DNA of 64,000 nt from Streptomyces sp. NBC_00464 (GTDB lineage: Bacteria > Actinomycetota > Actinomycetes > Streptomycetales > Streptomycetaceae). Where the stretch lies: positions 6,352,001 through 6,416,000 of the forward strand of contig NZ_CP107899.1 of the NCBI RefSeq assembly GCF_036013915.1, read 5' to 3'. Shown one piece after another: positions 61,434 to 64,000 of the stretch (positions within the stretch are counted from its first letter, which is position 1; each line of letters starts with the position of its first letter). The position numbers and the translations under genes are program-made. The notes under the pieces are model-generated. The model had not been told where the DNA came from. It saw only the letters and a list, made by a program, of their open reading frames with translations, and searched no databases.

Positions 61434-62334
61434 GGCGTACCTCCGTGGCACAGAGTTCGTAGCCGAACCAGCGGTTGATCGCCAGCATCGGACCGTTGTC
61501 GGCGTCATTGCCGGTGTAGGCGTCGGTGTACCCGGCGTCGCGCGCCCGGTGCAGCGAGTCGTTCTTCGCGAGCTTCGCAAGACCGCGGCCGCGGTACGCC
61601 CGCCGGGTGCCGGTCATCCCCGACCAGTAGCGGCTCGCGCCGTCGGTCTGTGCCGCGCTGAACGCGGCCACCAGCCCGTCGGCCACGACGACCGAGGTGA
61701 GGCGGTGGTCGAGGCAGGGGTTGCGCCAGGTCTCGCCCAGCCACTCCTCGTAGTCCGAGAGCTGGGCCGGCGTGTCGCTGGGCTCGTCCGCGGTGGTCTC
61801 GGCGTCCGCCTCGAAGAGCGGGCGCGGGTCGTCGGCGAAGTCGGCGCCGGTACGCAGCTCGACACCGGCCGGGAGCTCCTGGCGGGGCGGCAGTGCGCCG
61901 CCCGCCAGGTCGAGATGGAAGAAGTGCGCCGGCCGGCTCGGCGCATAGCCGTGCTTCGCCGCGAACGCCCGGTCACCGGGGGTGTCCAGGACCCAGGTGT
62001 AGACCGAGGTCGCGCCGGCCAGGGCCAGATACTCCTCGGCCGTGCGCAGCAGCAGTGTGCCCGCTCCCCGGCCGGTCCGCTCCGGGTGGGTGTACGGATT
62101 GCAGAACGCCTGCCCCGGCTCGGGGCTCTCGTGCGCCAGACCCACCTGGGCCGTTCCGATGATCTCGCCGTCCTCCTCCGCGACCAGCATCCGGTAGCGC
62201 TTGTCGGGATGGGCGGAGGCCAGGTCGAAGGCCACCCCCTCCGGCGTCATGACCATGAACGGGAGTGCGGCGCGCCTCACCCGCACCCAGTCCTCGGCGT
62301 CGGCGGGCCGGAAATCGCGCACGATGACAGTCAT
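61414..62334 (-). CDS. Double-GNAT acetyltransferase
   Basis: 306 residues containing two GNAT modules: the first with HPERTGRGAGTLLLR (acetyl-CoA loop, ~90), the second with GTRRAYRGRGLAKLAK (~245) and the MLAINRWFGYEL ending. Similar to mycothiol-synthase-like tandem GNAT proteins of actinomycetes. Substrate unknown. Promoter region shared with the divergent GntR gene. Confidence 0.9.
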   Translation of the reverse strand: MTVIVRDFRPADAEDWVRVRRAALPFMVMTPEGVAFDLASAHPDKRYRMLVAEEDGEIIGTAQVGLAHESPEPGQAFCNPYTHPERTGRGAGTLLLRTAEEYLALAGATSVYTWVLDTPGDRAFAAKHGYAPSRPAHFFHLDLAGGALPPRQELPAGVELRTGADFADDPRPLFEADAETTADEPSDTPAQLSDYEEWLGETWRNPCLDHRLTSVVVADGLVAAFSAAQTDGASRYWSGMTGTRRAYRGRGLAKLAKNDSLHRARDAGYTDAYTGNDADNGPMLAINRWFGYELCATEVRHVRRLG

Positions 62335-62403
62335 GTGCCGGACCGTACCCGCAGGTCCGGCCCGTCCGCCCCCGAATTTCCGGCGGTGGGGCAGAATCGG
62401 CCC

Positions 62404-62778
62404 GTGACTCTGAAGATCGCCGTTGACCCGGATGCCGGCACCGCCCCGTACGAGCAGCTGCGCACGCAGATCTCCGAACTGGCCCGCTCCGGCGCGCTGC
62501 CGGTCGGCTACAGACTTCCGACCGTACGCGGCTTCGCCGAGGAACTGGGCCTCGCCGCCAACACCGTCGCCAAGGCGTACCGGGCGCTGGAGGCGGACGG
62601 GGTGATCGAGACCCGGGGGCGCAACGGGACGTTCGTCGCCGCTGCGGGCGACGCGGCCGAACGCAACGCGGCGTCCGCGGCGCGCGAGTACGCGGAACAG
62701 GCCCGGCGGCTGGGGATGTCCCGGGCGCGGGCACTGGAGCTGGCCCAGGACGCGGTACGGGCGGTGTACACGGACTGA
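62404..62778 (+). CDS. GntR-family (YtrA-like) transcriptional regulator
   Basis: 124 residues. Winged helix with APYEQLRTQISELARSGAL, LPTVRGFAEELGLAANTVAKAY and GVIETRGRNGTFV, plus a short helical tail typical of the YtrA subfamily, which usually controls ABC exporters. Starts at GTG 62404, 69 bases from the divergent GNAT gene, so it may control that gene and itself. Confidence 0.93.
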   Translation: MTLKIAVDPDAGTAPYEQLRTQISELARSGALPVGYRLPTVRGFAEELGLAANTVAKAYRALEADGVIETRGRNGTFVAAAGDAAERNAASAAREYAEQARRLGMSRARALELAQDAVRAVYTD

Positions 62779-62821
62779 GGCGGGGCGGGATCCAGCCGCC
62801 GGGCCCGCTCGTGCGCCGGTC

Positions 62822-63928
62822 TCAGAGGTACAGACCCGCGTCCGCCCCCGAGTCCTGCTTGGGGACCGATGCGGGGCCCGTGCCGCGGCGCAGTGCGTAC
62901 AGCTCCGCCAGGGTCGTCCCCTCGCGGGCCGCGTCCCGGCCCAGGCCCTCCTCCGTGCCGAGCCAGGCCACCGACTCCTTGCGGGTCAGCGGGCCCACCT
63001 CGATCCGGGCCAGGCAGCGGCCGGGTCTGACGACCGCCGGGTGCAGCCGTTCCAGGTCCTCGTTGGTCGTCACGCCCACCAGCACGTTGCGGCCCTGGCC
63101 CAGCAGCCCGTCCGTGAGGTTCAGCAGCCGCGACAGCGCCTGGCCCGCCGTGTGCTTGGCCTCGCCGCGGATCAGCTCGTCGCAGTCCTCCAGGAGCAGC
63201 AGCCGCCAGCGGCCCTTCGCGCTGCCGTCGTCCTCGCCGATCGCGATGTCCATCAGATAGCCGACGTCGTTGAAGAGCCGCTCCGGGTCGAGCACGCAGT
63301 CGACCTGGCACCAGTCCCGCCACGACCGGGCCAGCGTGCGCAGGGCGGACGTCTTGCCGGTGCCGGGGGGTCCGTGCAGCAGGAGCAGCCGGCCCGCGAT
63401 GTCGTCCGGGGTGACCTTCATCAGCCGGTCCATGGCATCGGCCACGGGTGCGGTGTAGTTGGGCCGGACCTCGTCCCAGGTGCCGGCCGCGATCTGACGG
63501 GTCGTACGGTACGGTCCGCGGCGCGGCGAGACGTACCAGAAACCCATGGCCACGTTTTCGGGCTGGGGTTCCGGTTCGTCCTGGGCGCCTTCCGTGGCCT
63601 CGTCGAGCACCTTGTGGGCCAGTTCGGCGCTGGTCGCGGTGACCGTGACGTCCGCGCCCCGGTTCCATCGCGAGATGAGCAGCGTCCAGCCCTCGCCCTC
63701 GGCGAGTGTGGCGCTGCGGTCGTCGTCACGGGCGGCGCGCAGTACCTTCGCGGCCGCGGGAAGGAGGGTGGCACCCGTTCTGACGCGGTCGAGGGATGAG
63801 CTGTGCGAGTACGGCTGCTCGCCCGTCGCGAAACGGCCGAGGAGCAGCGCGTCGACGACGTCGGACGGGGAGTCGCTGTCGTCGACGGTGAGCCGGATCG
63901 GCAGAGCGGACTCGGGGTTGGCAGACAT
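62822..63928 (-). CDS. AAA ATPase with N-terminal DUF5925-like domain
   Basis: 368 residues. The N-terminal ~170 residues are a beta-rich domain common in Streptomyces (PYSHSSSLDRVRTGATLLP, DUF5925-like). The AAA module has Walker A GPPGTGKTSALR near 190 and Walker B LLLLEDCDE, sensor-1 region VGVTTNED and an Arg-rich loop RPGRCLARIEV. ATG 63928 is preferred; a second ATG three codons upstream is possible. Function unknown; no partner gene nearby. Confidence 0.88.
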   Translation of the reverse strand: MSANPESALPIRLTVDDSDSPSDVVDALLLGRFATGEQPYSHSSSLDRVRTGATLLPAAAKVLRAARDDDRSATLAEGEGWTLLISRWNRGADVTVTATSAELAHKVLDEATEGAQDEPEPQPENVAMGFWYVSPRRGPYRTTRQIAAGTWDEVRPNYTAPVADAMDRLMKVTPDDIAGRLLLLHGPPGTGKTSALRTLARSWRDWCQVDCVLDPERLFNDVGYLMDIAIGEDDGSAKGRWRLLLLEDCDELIRGEAKHTAGQALSRLLNLTDGLLGQGRNVLVGVTTNEDLERLHPAVVRPGRCLARIEVGPLTRKESVAWLGTEEGLGRDAAREGTTLAELYALRRGTGPASVPKQDSGADAGLYL

Positions 63929-64000
63929 GGCGCCCATGATCCGGCACCGGCGCACCCGGCGCACCCATGTTTCGTCAGCTGCCTCCGCCCGCCCGGGGCG

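Noticed and set aside
1..64000. tRNA, rRNA, CRISPR array, insertion sequence
   Set aside because: No CCA-ended cloverleaf, spaced direct repeats or transposase motifs were seen by eye; a tRNA or attachment site at the island edges cannot be fully excluded without a search.

Overview
The window is chromosomal DNA from a Streptomyces-type actinomycete. GC is very high with strong GC3 bias, there are GTG and TTG starts, streptogrisin-like secreted proteases, an XRE/DUF397/HATPase regulatory trio, and three genes carry the rare TTA codon. I saw no rRNA, tRNA, CRISPR array or transposase.

Layout. (1) 1-3.3 kb: the 3' end of a streptogrisin-like protease gene, a SLOG-fold gene, a small hypothetical gene, and an intact SLATT/DUF4231-like membrane protein gene together with a decayed duplicate of its 5' half. 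(2) 3.5-11.5 kb: a complete FxSxx-COOH peptide-modification locus, fxsA (55-aa precursor, not in the supplied frame list), fxsB (radical SAM/SPASM), fxsC (TIR-like) and fxsT (MinD-TIR-NB-ARC-TPR). fxsC and fxsT each contain one in-frame TTA codon. (3) 11.5-14 kb: an alpha/beta hydrolase and a second streptogrisin-like protease. (4) 14-52.5 kb: a large defence island. Its backbone is a class 1 DISARM set split in two: drmD-drmMI (18.6-26.1 kb) and drmA-drmB-drmC (46.1-52.5 kb). Two Ser/Thr kinases and an HTH-N6-methylase lie in front of drmD. The ~20 kb between the halves carries an XRE/DUF397/ATPase trio, a CoiA-like protein, a serine hydrolase, a secreted phospholipase A2, an EcsC/TerB-like protein, an AlbA_2 remnant, a DUF262-DUF1524-alkyltransferase-like fusion, a ParB-like protein, a ~1,940-aa helicase/Vsr-like nuclease/GreA-like fusion and a RelE-like/UvrD fusion. 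(5) 52.6-64 kb: ordinary chromosome with a membrane protein, imuC/dnaE2 plus a Y-family partner behind a LexA box, a secreted lipase behind an operator array, a methyltransferase-NUDIX-VOC fusion, DUF402, GNAT, GntR and AAA ATPase genes.

How it fits together. A 15-bp element, TTGACTnAGTTCACA, occurs three times exactly and several times degenerately in the intergenic regions of the island: in front of kinase 1, drmD (split form), the CoiA-like gene, the ParB-like gene, the giant helicase gene and drmA. This suggests that the DISARM halves, the kinases and the cargo genes form one co-regulated unit and are not just neighbours. The fxs locus looks like a separate, developmentally gated (bldA-dependent) system. 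Products are assigned from motifs read by eye; no database search was run.
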